A stretch of DNA of 64,000 nt from JAGFIY01 sp964499285 (GTDB lineage Bacteria > Bacteroidota > Ignavibacteria > Ignavibacteriales > Melioribacteraceae), in contig CAZCLA010000006.1 of the NCBI GenBank assembly GCA_964499285.1, positions 45,861 through 109,860 of the forward strand. The letters run 5' to 3'. A program made the translations under genes and the position numbers. Positions 35,490 through 45,763 of the stretch are shown in pieces (the stretch's first letter is position 1; each line of letters starts with the position of its first letter). The notes under the pieces were generated by a model. It saw only the letters and a list, made by a program, of their open reading frames with translations. It ran no database searches and had not been told where the DNA came from.

Positions 35490-36883
35490 TGAAAACTAAA
35501 ATTGTTTTATACTCATTTTTAATTATATCCATTTTTGCAAATACTTACGGATCCGATAATAAATCCTTCACCCTTCCCGCTTATGAGAAATTTGTTCTTC
35601 CTAACGGGTTAACGGTTTATCTGATGGAAAACAAAGAGGTGCCTTTAGTTACGATCCAAATGATCGTCAAAACCGGAGTTTTCAACGAAGGGGGAACCTA
35701 CGGATTAGCCAACGCTGTCTCCGAGGCTTTATTGTTCGGAACAAAATCATATTCAAAAGCACAACTCGAAGAAGAGTTCGATTTTAGAGGTGCATCGTTA
35801 CGAACTTTCGCCGATAAAGAATATACGACTATCTCAACTAATTTTATTAAAGATGATTTTGATGAACTTGTTCCTCTCTTTAAGGAAGTTATCACTCTGC
35901 CAATCTTCCCGGAGGATGAAATAGAAAAATGGAAAAACAGACAAGTTTCATTATTGACTCAGGCAAAAGAAAGTCCCGGTTCTGTAATTTCAAATTACTT
36001 CTCAAAGTTTATGTATGAAAATCATCCGTACGGAAATCCTCTAGATGGAACAGCAGAATCAATTGACAAACTCAGCCGTAAAAGTATAATGGAGTTTTAT
36101 GATTCAAACTATTTACCTTCGATGTGTGCACTGATAATCGTCGGGGATATAGACGCTGTTGATATGAAAAGCAAAGTTGAAAATATCTTTGGTGAATGGA
36201 CTTCTGAAAAAGAAAATTACAAAGTGCCAGCGCTGGAAGAATATTTTGCACACAACAAAAACAGAGTTCTTCTCGTTAATAAAAATGATTCGCATGAAAC
36301 AACTTTTTACATCGGTCAATTCGGAATCGATAGAAAAAACAGAGACTATATTCCGGTGACAGTAATAAACACAATTCTTGGAGGGAGATTTACATCGTGG
36401 CTTAACGATGAGTTAAGAGTGAATGCCGGTTTAACGTACGGAGCGAGAAGTTTCTTTACCCGTTTTAATTCATCCGGACTTTTTGCGATTTATAGTTTCA
36501 CAAGAACCGAAACGACATTCGATGCTATTGATCTTGCCCTCGAAGTTCTGAACAGGCTTCATACAAAAGGAGTTGATGAGGAAACATTGACTTCAGCAAA
36601 GAATTATATTAAAGGACAATTTCCGCCTCGATACGAAACATCTTCAAGTTTAGCTAATCTTCTTGGGGAAATGTTTGTTTATGATTTCGATGAGACATTC
36701 ATCAACGATTTTGAAAAGAATGTGGATGAACTTACTTTAGAAAAAAGCCGGGAGATAATTAAGAGATATTTCCCATCGGAAAATTTGCAATTCGTACTGA
36801 TCGGTAAAGCTGAAGAACTTCGTGATAAAGTATCGAAATACGGTGAAGTAACCGAAAAAGAAATTTTATCCGAAGGTTATTGA
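35486..36883 (+). CDS. M16 family protein, non-catalytic partner
   Basis: 465 residues with a signal peptide ending NTYG/S. The position of HxxEH is taken by LANAVSEALLFGT, so no zinc site remains. The C-terminal Arg-Tyr pair typical of the substrate-binding M16 subunit is present (NDELRVNAGLTYGARS). This is the pattern of the mitochondrial processing peptidase alpha subunit and of the bacterial M16B heterodimers. The ATGATG start overlaps the upstream stop (TGA at 35487). A long hairpin follows the gene at 36889. Confidence 0.9.
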   Translation: MMKTKIVLYSFLIISIFANTYGSDNKSFTLPAYEKFVLPNGLTVYLMENKEVPLVTIQMIVKTGVFNEGGTYGLANAVSEALLFGTKSYSKAQLEEEFDFRGASLRTFADKEYTTISTNFIKDDFDELVPLFKEVITLPIFPEDEIEKWKNRQVSLLTQAKESPGSVISNYFSKFMYENHPYGNPLDGTAESIDKLSRKSIMEFYDSNYLPSMCALIIVGDIDAVDMKSKVENIFGEWTSEKENYKVPALEEYFAHNKNRVLLVNKNDSHETTFYIGQFGIDRKNRDYIPVTVINTILGGRFTSWLNDELRVNAGLTYGARSFFTRFNSSGLFAIYSFTRTETTFDAIDLALEVLNRLHTKGVDEETLTSAKNYIKGQFPPRYETSSSLANLLGEMFVYDFDETFINDFEKNVDELTLEKSREIIKRYFPSENLQFVLIGKAEELRDKVSKYGEVTEKEILSEGY

Positions 36884-36888
36884 TTATT

Positions 36889-36980
36889 AAGGGGAGTTGA
36901 CTTAAGCTGTCAAAAAAAATTACAAATCAAGTTCTAATTTTAATTGGTTTTTTATAAGTCAACTTCTCTTTAGTTTTTTT
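36889..36980 (+). terminator. long-loop hairpin with T-run after the M16 pair
   Basis: The 16 bases at 36889-36904 pair with 36955-36970 over all positions when G-U pairs are allowed (plus-strand RNA only), enclosing a 50-base AT-rich loop. Seven Ts follow at 36974-36980. It looks like an intrinsic terminator with an unusually large loop, or a 3' end stabiliser. Confidence 0.6.
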
Positions 36981-37044
36981 CATTTTGAAATTCATCAAAA
37001 AAAACCGTATTTAAAGCCTGCCTTCATTAAATAAGTGAAATATT

Positions 37045-40000
37045 ATGCCAGGTGACAAACTTAGCTTAGAAGAAAGATTAAAATCAATTCAACAGCGAAT
37101 AAGTGCTGGAAAGTCCGCGCTTGAAGAAACAGAAGTGTTGCCGTTGTGTCAATCGATTGATAAACTTCTTACCGAAATAAGCACAAAAATTATTACCGAT
37201 AATAAAAATGCAGTCGAATCAATTCTTCATATTTTCAGTGACTTGCATCCTTCCGGGTTGATTTCTGATATTGCTCAAAATATTTCGGTTGAAACCGCAT
37301 ATAATTTTGGAAACTTACTTCTTAAACAGAGTCAGATTAATGATTGTAGTGATTTTCTTAACCAGATAACAATTGAATACCTTGAGTTGATTCGTCAGCC
37401 GGAATTTTTAACAAGAATTTATGAAGATAATCGTTGGGCAGATTTAATTTTTGAATTGATCATCAGATCAAAACTGACTCTCAAGAAATTATTCGATCAG
37501 AGAAGAAGAATTTATGATACAAAAACTTTGTTTAATCTGATCCGCGGAAAAAACATAACAAAATTATCCTGGCAGAAATCCTTCAGTCAAATAGATCAAA
37601 TTTCAGCAGCAATATCCGGGATTATTTCCGGACCAGGTTCGAAAGTTGCATTCTTGACCGATAATTCTCTTAAAATGGCTTTCTGCGATCTTGCGTGTCT
37701 TTACTCCGGTATCGTGAACGTAATGATCCCCGCAAATTCAGTGCCTCAACACATAAGTTACATACTCAATCAAACTGAGGCAGAGTTACTTTTTGTAACA
37801 GATGAAAAGCAGTTAAGTAAGGTGAAGTCAATTAAATCCGAGCTTACCTTCTTGAAAAATGTTGTGATGTTTGAAGGGAGCAGCGTTGAGAAATGGGTTT
37901 TGTCTTTTAATGAATTTTTGGAATTCTCCAAACAGAAAAAGGAAATTCCGGAAATCGGTTTGGATGATGTCGCAACGATAATGTACACTTCTGGAACCAC
38001 CGGTGAGCCAAAAGGAATAATGTTTTCAAATCTAAATCTTGTTTATAAAAGATTTTGCCGAGCTTTGGCAATACCGGAGATTGGTGATAAAGATAGATAC
38101 ATCAGTTTTCTACCGTTGTACCATACTTTCGGAAGATACCTTGAATTACTTGGTGCAGTATTTTGGGGTGCAGAATATTCGTTTATGGAAAATCCGTCTG
38201 TCGAGACTATGATTCAAAATATGCAGATGATTAAACCCACAATTTTTATAAGCATTCCGAAAAAATGGATTCAACTTTATGAAAGCATTGCAGCCAGAGC
38301 AGATCTTGAACTTGACGACACTGTAAAAATAAAAGAAGCTGCTGATTTTGTAACTGGAGGCGACCTTAAATTTGGTTTATCTGCAGCGGGTTATCTTCCC
38401 TCTGAAGTCTTTACTTTTTTTCAGAAGTACCACATCGAATTAATGAGCGGTTTCGGTATGACAGAAGCAACCGGGGGAATTACGATGACCCCTCCCGGAA
38501 AGTACATAGAAAATTCATTAGGCAAAGCTTTACCAGGAATTGAAATTAGGGTTGCTGATGACGGTGAATTGTGGATCAGAGGTTCTTATGTTATGCTTGG
38601 TTACTACGACCAAAAAAAGGAAGAAGTATTTGATGAGAATGGCTGGTTCCCAACCGGCGATGTTATGCGGATGGACTCAAAAGGGTTTATCGAAATTATC
38701 GATAGGAAAAAAGAAATTTATAAGAATATAAAAGGCGAAACGATCGCTCCGCAGAAGATCGAGAATTTCTTCAGAGAGGTTGAGTACATAAAACAAGTGT
38801 TTTTAGTTGGGGATCATCGTCCTTATAATACTGTTTTAATTTATCCGGACAAAAACGAAAGATTTGAAAAAATTTTTTCTAACCCCGAACAAGTCAATGA
38901 TTACTATTCATCGGTTGTTGTTTCGGTAAATAAATTTTTAGCTCCGTTTGAAAGAATATTAGACTTTAAGTTGATCACCAGACCTTTCTCGGCAGAGATG
39001 GGTGAACTGACTCCGAAAGGAACTTATAAACGAAGAGTAATTGAACAAAATTTTTCTTCAGAGATTGAACAACTTTATACAAAAACATATTCCGAATTAT
39101 GGGTGGATGATTTTGAAATTAGAATCCCTAACTGGTTCTTGAGAGAAAAAGGATGTTTGAACCGAGATGTTCTGGTATCGGAAAATGGAATTGCTATTCC
39201 AAAGTTAAATATAGAATTAATGATACATCGCAATGCAAAAAATCAAAATATTTTCAGAATCGGTTGCTTCAATTATAAAGTCGAGAACAAGTTTATTGAT
39301 CTTCAAGCATTTTTTATAAATCCGATTTATTGGCTTGGGAATTCAAATCTTGTGAATTTTACTGGGGAAACGATAATACAATGGTTCCGCCATTCTTCGA
39401 GCGATTCGCACATAAAATTTGTTTCAGTTTATGAATGCCGGGAAATCACTCAAGTTGAATTTCAATCACTTAAAAGTATAGCTAAATCAAATGAACGTTC
39501 TCTCTTTGGGCTGCATCTTGCAGTGTTTTATCTGCAATCGAAAAATGAAAATGAAGCACTCTTCGCATTGAATTATGTTAATGAATTTCTTTCTGACGAT
39601 ACTGCACCGCTACATAAATTTGCGCTTCAGATTTTTATGCGTCCTAATATTTCACCTTTCACGGAAATTAGGAAGCGAATGTTTATAGATGTGATAAATA
39701 AAATTAAACATGATGATTTTGAAAAATTTCTTTCTATTTATATTAGCGCCGATCATGAAGTATTGGATCCGGAAACTTGTTCGGCAATAAGCGCACTTGG
39801 AAATAGTGAGAAAATTTTAATCGCGATCGAAGATACTCTGCACCATGAAGTGGACCGTTATTCTTCGGATAAAGGCTTAAATCAAAGTCCGCTTCCAAAT
39901 TTATTTTATCTGCTTGCCTCTTTCGGAATTGAACATCCTACTCGCTACAAACAGATAAGACAGGCATTAGTGAGATACCAACTGCTTCAAACAAAAAAAG

Positions 40001-41826
40001 AATTGATCGGTTTAGCCTCAGAAGCAAGGTTGAAGCTGCGCAACGGTTTACGCGACTGGTTAGGACAAAATCAAACGGTTGCCGTCGATGAAGAAACTGG
40101 AGAGGAATACGGCTGGCAGGATGTTATCATTTTCGAAGACAATACCGATCCGGTCGATCAACAACTAATAACAAAGGTAATTATCGAATCTCCGATTTTG
40201 CGCGAGGCTGTATTTCTGCTTTCAAACGGAAGAATTATAAGGTTGAATAATATTCTTCCGGGCGGTGTTTGGATAAGTTTGTGGAGGGAATTGGATGAGA
40301 AAAAAGTATATAGAATATCAATTCAAACAAATGAATTTGGTTCATTTGATATCGCTCTCAATTTGGGAATTAATAGAGCAATTGAAGAAATAGTTGAAGA
40401 AGTCAATTGGTGCATACTCGCTGGTTCGCGGTATTATTATCAAGAGCTTGTCGAGGATTTCGGCGGACTTTGGACTGAGTATTTTGCTTGGACCAGTGAT
40501 TTTGTTCCCGGTGAAACTGTTGATAAATTCATTAACAGAATCACTAGAAGAGATGATGAAAAAGGTAAGGAAAGAGTTTATTACCTCTGGCCATTCTTTA
40601 TTTGGAATGCCTCGGCTTCTTATTTCAACTTTTGGAAACTTACTTATTATAAATATTCCCTTGAAAATCCCGTTGTAGCAAATTATATAATTCCTCCGCA
40701 CGATTATCAAACAGGAACAAGAGTGCTTTCTATATCGCGAAAGAAAAAATATGTAAATCTAATTGATCTGTTTAATAACTTTTATTCAATGTTTGTTGAA
40801 GATGCAAATAAAACATATCACCCGAATGATGATATAGACTATTGGAGATTTATTTTTTCCGGACTTATTAATGCAGAAGGTGTCGAAAAGGGATTAAGTA
40901 TCCTAAACAAATTACTTGATGAACTAAACTCAGCTGCCGCGACTCCTGAATTTGAAGAAATCAAAATTAGTCTTACTGCATTTCTTATGGACGTTGCGGA
41001 GAACGGCTATATTCCTAAACAATTGTATTTCGCGATCAATCGATTCCATCGATGGAGAAGATTAAATGAGTCAGCGGACTCAAGCGCCGAAGCCGAAATG
41101 CTGAGCGAACTTTATGATACTTATAGTCTCAACGAACTTGAAAAACTCTATCCTGAAACGCGAACAAGATTTTTTCTGGAAACTGTCTATACAAATTCCG
41201 ATCCGGAAATTATAAAGATAATTAAGGACATTTCACTCAAGCAGCACAGAAAAGAATTTTCGAAAGAGAAAGCGGTTGAAAAACTATCGAACTTAAAATC
41301 GGAACTAGATCTAAATGAAAAAGAGAATTTCTTTTTGACGAGATTATGTTATCCACATTTAAAACCTTCAGATGAAGCGGTTATTCTTCCAACAAGAGGT
41401 GCGGGAACATCGACATCAAATCTTGTTGTGCAATATCAAGATTCGGATGGGAACCCGTTTGTGATTCGAAGTCCAATTTCACCGCGGGAAATATCAAGAC
41501 TCCATCAACTTTTCCTTGAAACAAATTTGATGGTAAATTTTAAACCGGAACATCAATTCCTCGTTGCACTTTCTGAAAGAGGATTTATCATTGGCGGACT
41601 TTTCTATAATGCGGTGGATTCAAAAACAGTTTACATGGATAAAATTGTTGTTAATAATAGATATAGACGTAAAGGTATAAGTGAAAAATTGATGAACGGA
41701 CTTTTCAACAGAATGAAAAGTGAAAATTATGATTACGTTACGACAGGATTTTTTAGACCGGAATATTTTTATCATTTTGGGTTCAAAATCGAGCGAAAAT
41801 ACTCAGGCTTAGTAAAAAAATTGTGA
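37045..41826 (+). CDS. 1593-residue adenylate-forming (AMP-binding) protein fused to a GNAT acetyltransferase
   Basis: An unusually large fusion. Residues 1-150 are helical and unassigned. Residues 160-665 are an acyl-CoA synthetase-type AMP-binding domain: YTSGTTGEPKG (P-loop, residue 314), GFGMTEATGG (469), GWFPTGD (533), IDRKKE (553) and a C-terminal LTPKGTYKRR with the likely catalytic Lys. Residues 670-1430 are unassigned: a helical repeat-like part followed by a mixed region with EFGSFDIALNLG, EDFGGLWTEYFAW and PHDYQTGTRVLSI. The last 90 residues are a GNAT fold with the acetyl-CoA loop VNNRYRRKGISEKL. It could activate an acyl substrate and pass it on, but this is inference. It follows a hairpin and is followed by pyrG. 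Confidence 0.85.
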   Translation: MPGDKLSLEERLKSIQQRISAGKSALEETEVLPLCQSIDKLLTEISTKIITDNKNAVESILHIFSDLHPSGLISDIAQNISVETAYNFGNLLLKQSQINDCSDFLNQITIEYLELIRQPEFLTRIYEDNRWADLIFELIIRSKLTLKKLFDQRRRIYDTKTLFNLIRGKNITKLSWQKSFSQIDQISAAISGIISGPGSKVAFLTDNSLKMAFCDLACLYSGIVNVMIPANSVPQHISYILNQTEAELLFVTDEKQLSKVKSIKSELTFLKNVVMFEGSSVEKWVLSFNEFLEFSKQKKEIPEIGLDDVATIMYTSGTTGEPKGIMFSNLNLVYKRFCRALAIPEIGDKDRYISFLPLYHTFGRYLELLGAVFWGAEYSFMENPSVETMIQNMQMIKPTIFISIPKKWIQLYESIAARADLELDDTVKIKEAADFVTGGDLKFGLSAAGYLPSEVFTFFQKYHIELMSGFGMTEATGGITMTPPGKYIENSLGKALPGIEIRVADDGELWIRGSYVMLGYYDQKKEEVFDENGWFPTGDVMRMDSKGFIEIIDRKKEIYKNIKGETIAPQKIENFFREVEYIKQVFLVGDHRPYNTVLIYPDKNERFEKIFSNPEQVNDYYSSVVVSVNKFLAPFERILDFKLITRPFSAEMGELTPKGTYKRRVIEQNFSSEIEQLYTKTYSELWVDDFEIRIPNWFLREKGCLNRDVLVSENGIAIPKLNIELMIHRNAKNQNIFRIGCFNYKVENKFIDLQAFFINPIYWLGNSNLVNFTGETIIQWFRHSSSDSHIKFVSVYECREITQVEFQSLKSIAKSNERSLFGLHLAVFYLQSKNENEALFALNYVNEFLSDDTAPLHKFALQIFMRPNISPFTEIRKRMFIDVINKIKHDDFEKFLSIYISADHEVLDPETCSAISALGNSEKILIAIEDTLHHEVDRYSSDKGLNQSPLPNLFYLLASFGIEHPTRYKQIRQALVRYQLLQTKKELIGLASEARLKLRNGLRDWLGQNQTVAVDEETGEEYGWQDVIIFEDNTDPVDQQLITKVIIESPILREAVFLLSNGRIIRLNNILPGGVWISLWRELDEKKVYRISIQTNEFGSFDIALNLGINRAIEEIVEEVNWCILAGSRYYYQELVEDFGGLWTEYFAWTSDFVPGETVDKFINRITRRDDEKGKERVYYLWPFFIWNASASYFNFWKLTYYKYSLENPVVANYIIPPHDYQTGTRVLSISRKKKYVNLIDLFNNFYSMFVEDANKTYHPNDDIDYWRFIFSGLINAEGVEKGLSILNKLLDELNSAAATPEFEEIKISLTAFLMDVAENGYIPKQLYFAINRFHRWRRLNESADSSAEAEMLSELYDTYSLNELEKLYPETRTRFFLETVYTNSDPEIIKIIKDISLKQHRKEFSKEKAVEKLSNLKSELDLNEKENFFLTRLCYPHLKPSDEAVILPTRGAGTSTSNLVVQYQDSDGNPFVIRSPISPREISRLHQLFLETNLMVNFKPEHQFLVALSERGFIIGGLFYNAVDSKTVYMDKIVVNNRYRRKGISEKLMNGLFNRMKSENYDYVTTGFFRPEYFYHFGFKIERKYSGLVKKL

Positions 41827-41931
41827 ATAACTTTATAAAGAGAAATATTTTTTTAAAAAATCATTACTACTTATTAGGAATTTTTATATCTTTTAATCCC
41901 AAAAACGGCCATCCAAAAAAAGAAAAATCCT

Positions 41932-43551
41932 ATGAAATTCAAGAAGAAGGTTAAGTACATATTTGTTACCGGAGGTGTTGTTTCATCGCTGGGTAAAGGC
42001 ATCACTGCTTCCGCTTTGGGATTACTGCTTAAAATGAGAGGATTCAGCGTAACCGTACAAAAATTTGATCCCTATATTAATGTTGATCCTGGTACAATGA
42101 GCCCATTTCAACATGGGGAAGTTTATGTTACTGAAGACGGCGCTGAAACCGATTTGGATCTCGGACACTACGAACGCTTCCTTGATGTCGATATGTCAAA
42201 AGACAATAATACAACAACAGGGCAGGTTTATAATGAAGTAATCACAAAAGAGAGGAGAGGTGATTATCTCGGTGCTACGGTTCAAGTAATTCCGCACATT
42301 ACCGATGAAATTAAACGTCGGATGCGTGCTTTGGAAGCTACAAATAAATATGATTTTATAATTACCGAGATCGGCGGCACCGTTGGTGATATTGAAAGTC
42401 TTCCGTTTATGGAGTCAATACGTCAAATGATGCTTGAACTTGGTAGGAAAAACGCGATCTCAATACATGTAACTTTAGTTCCGTTTATTAGATCCGCTGG
42501 TGAGATGAAGACAAAGCCCACTCAGCACAGTGTGAAAAATCTTCTCGAGTTGGGAATACAACCAAATATACTCGTCTGCCGTTCGGAGAATAAATTATCA
42601 AAAGAAATTCGCCAAAAGATTGCACTTTTCTGCAACGTAAATCAACACGCCGTTATTTCTGCCTATGATTGTGATTCAATTTATGAAGTTCCTATAACTT
42701 TATTTGAGCAAAACTTAGATAAGATCGTTCTTAAAAAATTAAAAATGCCGGATATTAAGGTGGATATCGACAAATGGAAAGCATTTGTGGATAAAATAAA
42801 AAATCCTTCCGGTGAAGTTAATATCGGGATTTGCGGAAAATACACCGATGTAATTGACGCATATAAAAGTATATCCGAAGCATTTATTCATGCCGGTGCG
42901 GAAAATGATGTTAAAGTAAATTTAAAATATTTTAGCTCAGAGGAGATCGAAGAAAAAGGTGCCGAGGAACTGCTCAATAAATTTGATGGAATTCTGGTCC
43001 CGGGCGGTTTCGGAGAGCGGGGGATAGAAGGCAAAATTTCAGCGGCAGAATATGCAAGAGTGAATAAAATTCCATATTTCGGAATTTGTCTTGGCATGCA
43101 ATGTTCAGTGATCGAGTTCGCTCGAAATGTTTGCGGAATTAAGCGGGCAAACAGTGCAGAATTTGTGAACGGAAAATACTCGGTTATCGATCTTATGCCC
43201 GAGCAGAAGAAGGTTAAAAACAAAGGTGCTACTATGAGACTCGGAGCATATCCTTGTATGTTGAATAATGGTACTAAGGCTAAAAAAGCATACAAAAAGG
43301 ATAAAATTTCCGAAAGACATAGACACCGTTACGAAGTAAATAATGACTTTCGTGAACTGCTGCAGCAAAATGGATTGATAATAAGTGGAGTCTCACCCGA
43401 TAACAATCTGGTTGAAATGATTGAATTGGAAAATCATCCATGGTACGTTGGCTGTCAGTTTCATCCGGAGCTTAAATCAAGGGCTACTAAAGCTCATCCG
43501 CTGTTCCGAGATTTTATAAAAGCAGCAATCGACTATTCAAACTCTAAATAA
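41932..43551 (+). CDS. pyrG: CTP synthase
   Basis: 539 residues, the standard CTP synthase length. The N-terminal synthase domain begins KYIFVTGGVVSSLGKGITA (P-loop) and includes QKFDPYINVDPGTMSPFQHGEV. The glutaminase domain has GGFGERG, the nucleophile Cys in FGICLGMQCSV and the FHPE triad His. The enzyme aminates UTP to CTP with glutamine and ATP in pyrimidine synthesis. The 105-base gap upstream holds a TATCTTTT element (41887-41894) that resembles a Bacteroidota -7 box, without a clear -33 box. Confidence 0.97.
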   Translation: MKFKKKVKYIFVTGGVVSSLGKGITASALGLLLKMRGFSVTVQKFDPYINVDPGTMSPFQHGEVYVTEDGAETDLDLGHYERFLDVDMSKDNNTTTGQVYNEVITKERRGDYLGATVQVIPHITDEIKRRMRALEATNKYDFIITEIGGTVGDIESLPFMESIRQMMLELGRKNAISIHVTLVPFIRSAGEMKTKPTQHSVKNLLELGIQPNILVCRSENKLSKEIRQKIALFCNVNQHAVISAYDCDSIYEVPITLFEQNLDKIVLKKLKMPDIKVDIDKWKAFVDKIKNPSGEVNIGICGKYTDVIDAYKSISEAFIHAGAENDVKVNLKYFSSEEIEEKGAEELLNKFDGILVPGGFGERGIEGKISAAEYARVNKIPYFGICLGMQCSVIEFARNVCGIKRANSAEFVNGKYSVIDLMPEQKKVKNKGATMRLGAYPCMLNNGTKAKKAYKKDKISERHRHRYEVNNDFRELLQQNGLIISGVSPDNNLVEMIELENHPWYVGCQFHPELKSRATKAHPLFRDFIKAAIDYSNSK

Positions 43552-43560
43552 AGTAGATTA

Positions 43561-45051
43561 ATGAAAAAAATAATCCTTATTCTTTTTGTTTTTTCCCTTA
43601 CATCAAATGCTCAAAGCAAATACGAAAATAATATATCTCAGTGTTACAATTTAATTTATGAGTTCAAATTCAATGAAGCGGAAAATCTTCTTTTTGATTT
43701 AATCGAAAAATATCCGAAGCAAGCGGAGCCTTATCAGATTCTCTCCCAAATTCATCTTTGGTTTTATCTTGGATGTAAGGATGAAGGTGAAATAAAAATT
43801 TATGAAGAATATGCCGATTCCGCATTGACCAAAGCCGAGCTTCAAGAAAAAGCTGAGCCCGATAATCCAAAAATCCAACTCCTTTTGGGAAATATAAAAA
43901 TGCTCGAAGCTCTTGCTGCAACCTCTCGCGATGAGATGCTTAGTGCATTCTGGTCAAGTAAAAGTTCAATGGGATATTTTAACGAAGCTCTTGCAATTAA
44001 TCCTGAATTATATGATGCGCATCTTGGAATCGGCCTTTTCAATTACGCACTTAGTTTTATTCCGGGTATGTTTAAATGGGCTGCAAGTTTAACCGGTTTA
44101 ACCGCGGATAAACGTTTAGGTTTTGAAAATATAAGAACTGCATATAAGTATGGGAAAAATTCAAAATATGAAGCCGGTTTTCATCTTGCAAAACTTTACT
44201 CTGAATATTTAGCGGAATATGACAGCGCTTTAACGGTTATTGGGAAATTGACTAACAGGTTTAAGAAAAATACATTATTCCATTATCAAGAAGCGGTTAT
44301 CGCAATTCAATCACGGAAATTCGATAGAGCGGAGAAAGCGCTTCACAAAGTGTTGTCTCTCGATAATCCAAAATTTTCTCTCACCAAATCGTTAACATAT
44401 TTTCTCCTTGGGGAAGTTGAGTACAGAAAAAATAATTTTGAAAAATCAATAGAATGGTATACGAAATTTATTGATTCGACAAAAGTGCTTGATTATACAG
44501 GAATGGCAAACATGCAGATTGCATTGAGTTATTCAATTTTGGGAGATGATCTTAACTTTCAAAAACATCTTCTTCTTGCAAAACACGGTAACAAAGATAT
44601 TTGGGATGATATAATTGCCAGCGAAAAAAGTAATTACTTTTTTGATAACCCACCGGATTCAGTTTATAAGCAGCTTATTAAAATTCAAAACGATCTTCTA
44701 ATTGGAAAAACTAAAATTATTGATAGTTTACAAAATGTAAAAATTGATTCTACAAAACAAGACCATTTGGCTTTTTATGATATACTGAAGTCCGAGGCAT
44801 ATTTAAACAAAAAAGAATACAAAAGATCGGTTGAACATGCTGAAAATGTGCTTCGTTATAAAGTGAAAAACGAATATTGGACAAGACCTTATGCTCAAAT
44901 TATATTGGCTAAAAACTACCTTGCCTTTGGCGAAAAAGAGTTAACTGAGGATTATATCGAAGATGCATTGGGCGATAATGAGTTCCGGTTTAAGAATTTT
45001 ATTGAGGCAAATGCCAACAATCTTAAGAGAAAATTAAGAAAAATCCGCTAA
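43561..45051 (+). CDS. exported TPR-like protein of unknown function
   Basis: 496 residues with a signal peptide (MKKIILILFVFSLTSNA/Q). The rest is helical, with TPR-like helix pairs such as EFKFNEAENLLFDLIEKYPKQAEPYQILSQIHL (cut here in evidence to its start EFKFNEAENLL), ESAL-type AEKALHKVLSL and the pair NNFEKSIEWYTKFI. TPR arrays mediate protein contacts. It starts nine bases after pyrG, so readthrough co-expression is possible. No enzymatic motif was seen. The C-terminal 40 residues are basic (LKRKLRKIR). I cannot name a family beyond TPR. Confidence 0.75.
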   Translation: MKKIILILFVFSLTSNAQSKYENNISQCYNLIYEFKFNEAENLLFDLIEKYPKQAEPYQILSQIHLWFYLGCKDEGEIKIYEEYADSALTKAELQEKAEPDNPKIQLLLGNIKMLEALAATSRDEMLSAFWSSKSSMGYFNEALAINPELYDAHLGIGLFNYALSFIPGMFKWAASLTGLTADKRLGFENIRTAYKYGKNSKYEAGFHLAKLYSEYLAEYDSALTVIGKLTNRFKKNTLFHYQEAVIAIQSRKFDRAEKALHKVLSLDNPKFSLTKSLTYFLLGEVEYRKNNFEKSIEWYTKFIDSTKVLDYTGMANMQIALSYSILGDDLNFQKHLLLAKHGNKDIWDDIIASEKSNYFFDNPPDSVYKQLIKIQNDLLIGKTKIIDSLQNVKIDSTKQDHLAFYDILKSEAYLNKKEYKRSVEHAENVLRYKVKNEYWTRPYAQIILAKNYLAFGEKELTEDYIEDALGDNEFRFKNFIEANANNLKRKLRKIR

Positions 45052-45138
45052 ATCATTAAAAAATCTTATCTTACAAGCATTCTTGGATTGACTATTTTTC
45101 CATTATTGGGTAATTTTTTCCGATTATTTATTTTATTT

Positions 45139-45756
45139 ATGCTAAAAATTGCAGTATTTGTTTCGGGAAGGGGTTCAAATTTAAATTCATTGATCAATTT
45201 TATCAAAGAAAATGCTGTTAGTGCAGAAATTTTTGCAGTTGTCAGTGATAAAATTGATTGCCCCGCTTTTGAAATAGCAAAAAAAAATAATATTTCATGT
45301 TTTTCCGTAAATAAAAAAAAAGAAGACGGGTTTTGCAGCTACGAGGATTTATTAATTCTTTTTGAAAAAGCTGGAATAAATTTTATCGTACTTGCAGGGT
45401 TTCTTAAACTGATTCCTGTTGAATTTATAAGAAGATTTCAAGACAGAATAATCAATATTCATCCGGCACTACTGCCATCGTTTGGAGGAAAAGGAATGTA
45501 CGGGATGAATGTTCACAAAGCTGTGTTCAAATCTTCTGCAAAGGTTAGCGGTGCAACAGTTCATTTTGTAAATGAAAATTATGATGAAGGAAAAATAATT
45601 GCTCAACGAACTGTTGATATTTCAAAAGTTGATTCACCCGAAGAAATTGCGGAAGTTGTTTTACTGGAGGAGCACAGACTTTTACCGTACGTTGTTATGA
45701 AATTTGCAGAAAATAAAATCTTTATTGAAAATAACAGAATTAGAATTTTAGATTAG
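45139..45756 (+). CDS. purN: phosphoribosylglycinamide formyltransferase
   Basis: 205 residues from the ATG at 45139, where the conserved core starts (LKIAVFVSGRGSNLNSLI). An upstream TTG at 45088 would add a hydrophobic extension not found in the family and overlaps a TTGACT/TAATTT promoter-like pair (45088-45116). PurN transfers formyl from 10-formyl-THF to GAR, the third step of purine synthesis. The catalytic region INIHPALLPSFGG and the SGATVHFV segment are intact. purH follows after seven bases. Confidence 0.93.
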   Translation: MLKIAVFVSGRGSNLNSLINFIKENAVSAEIFAVVSDKIDCPAFEIAKKNNISCFSVNKKKEDGFCSYEDLLILFEKAGINFIVLAGFLKLIPVEFIRRFQDRIINIHPALLPSFGGKGMYGMNVHKAVFKSSAKVSGATVHFVNENYDEGKIIAQRTVDISKVDSPEEIAEVVLLEEHRLLPYVVMKFAENKIFIENNRIRILD

Positions 45757-45763
45757 GTTAAGT

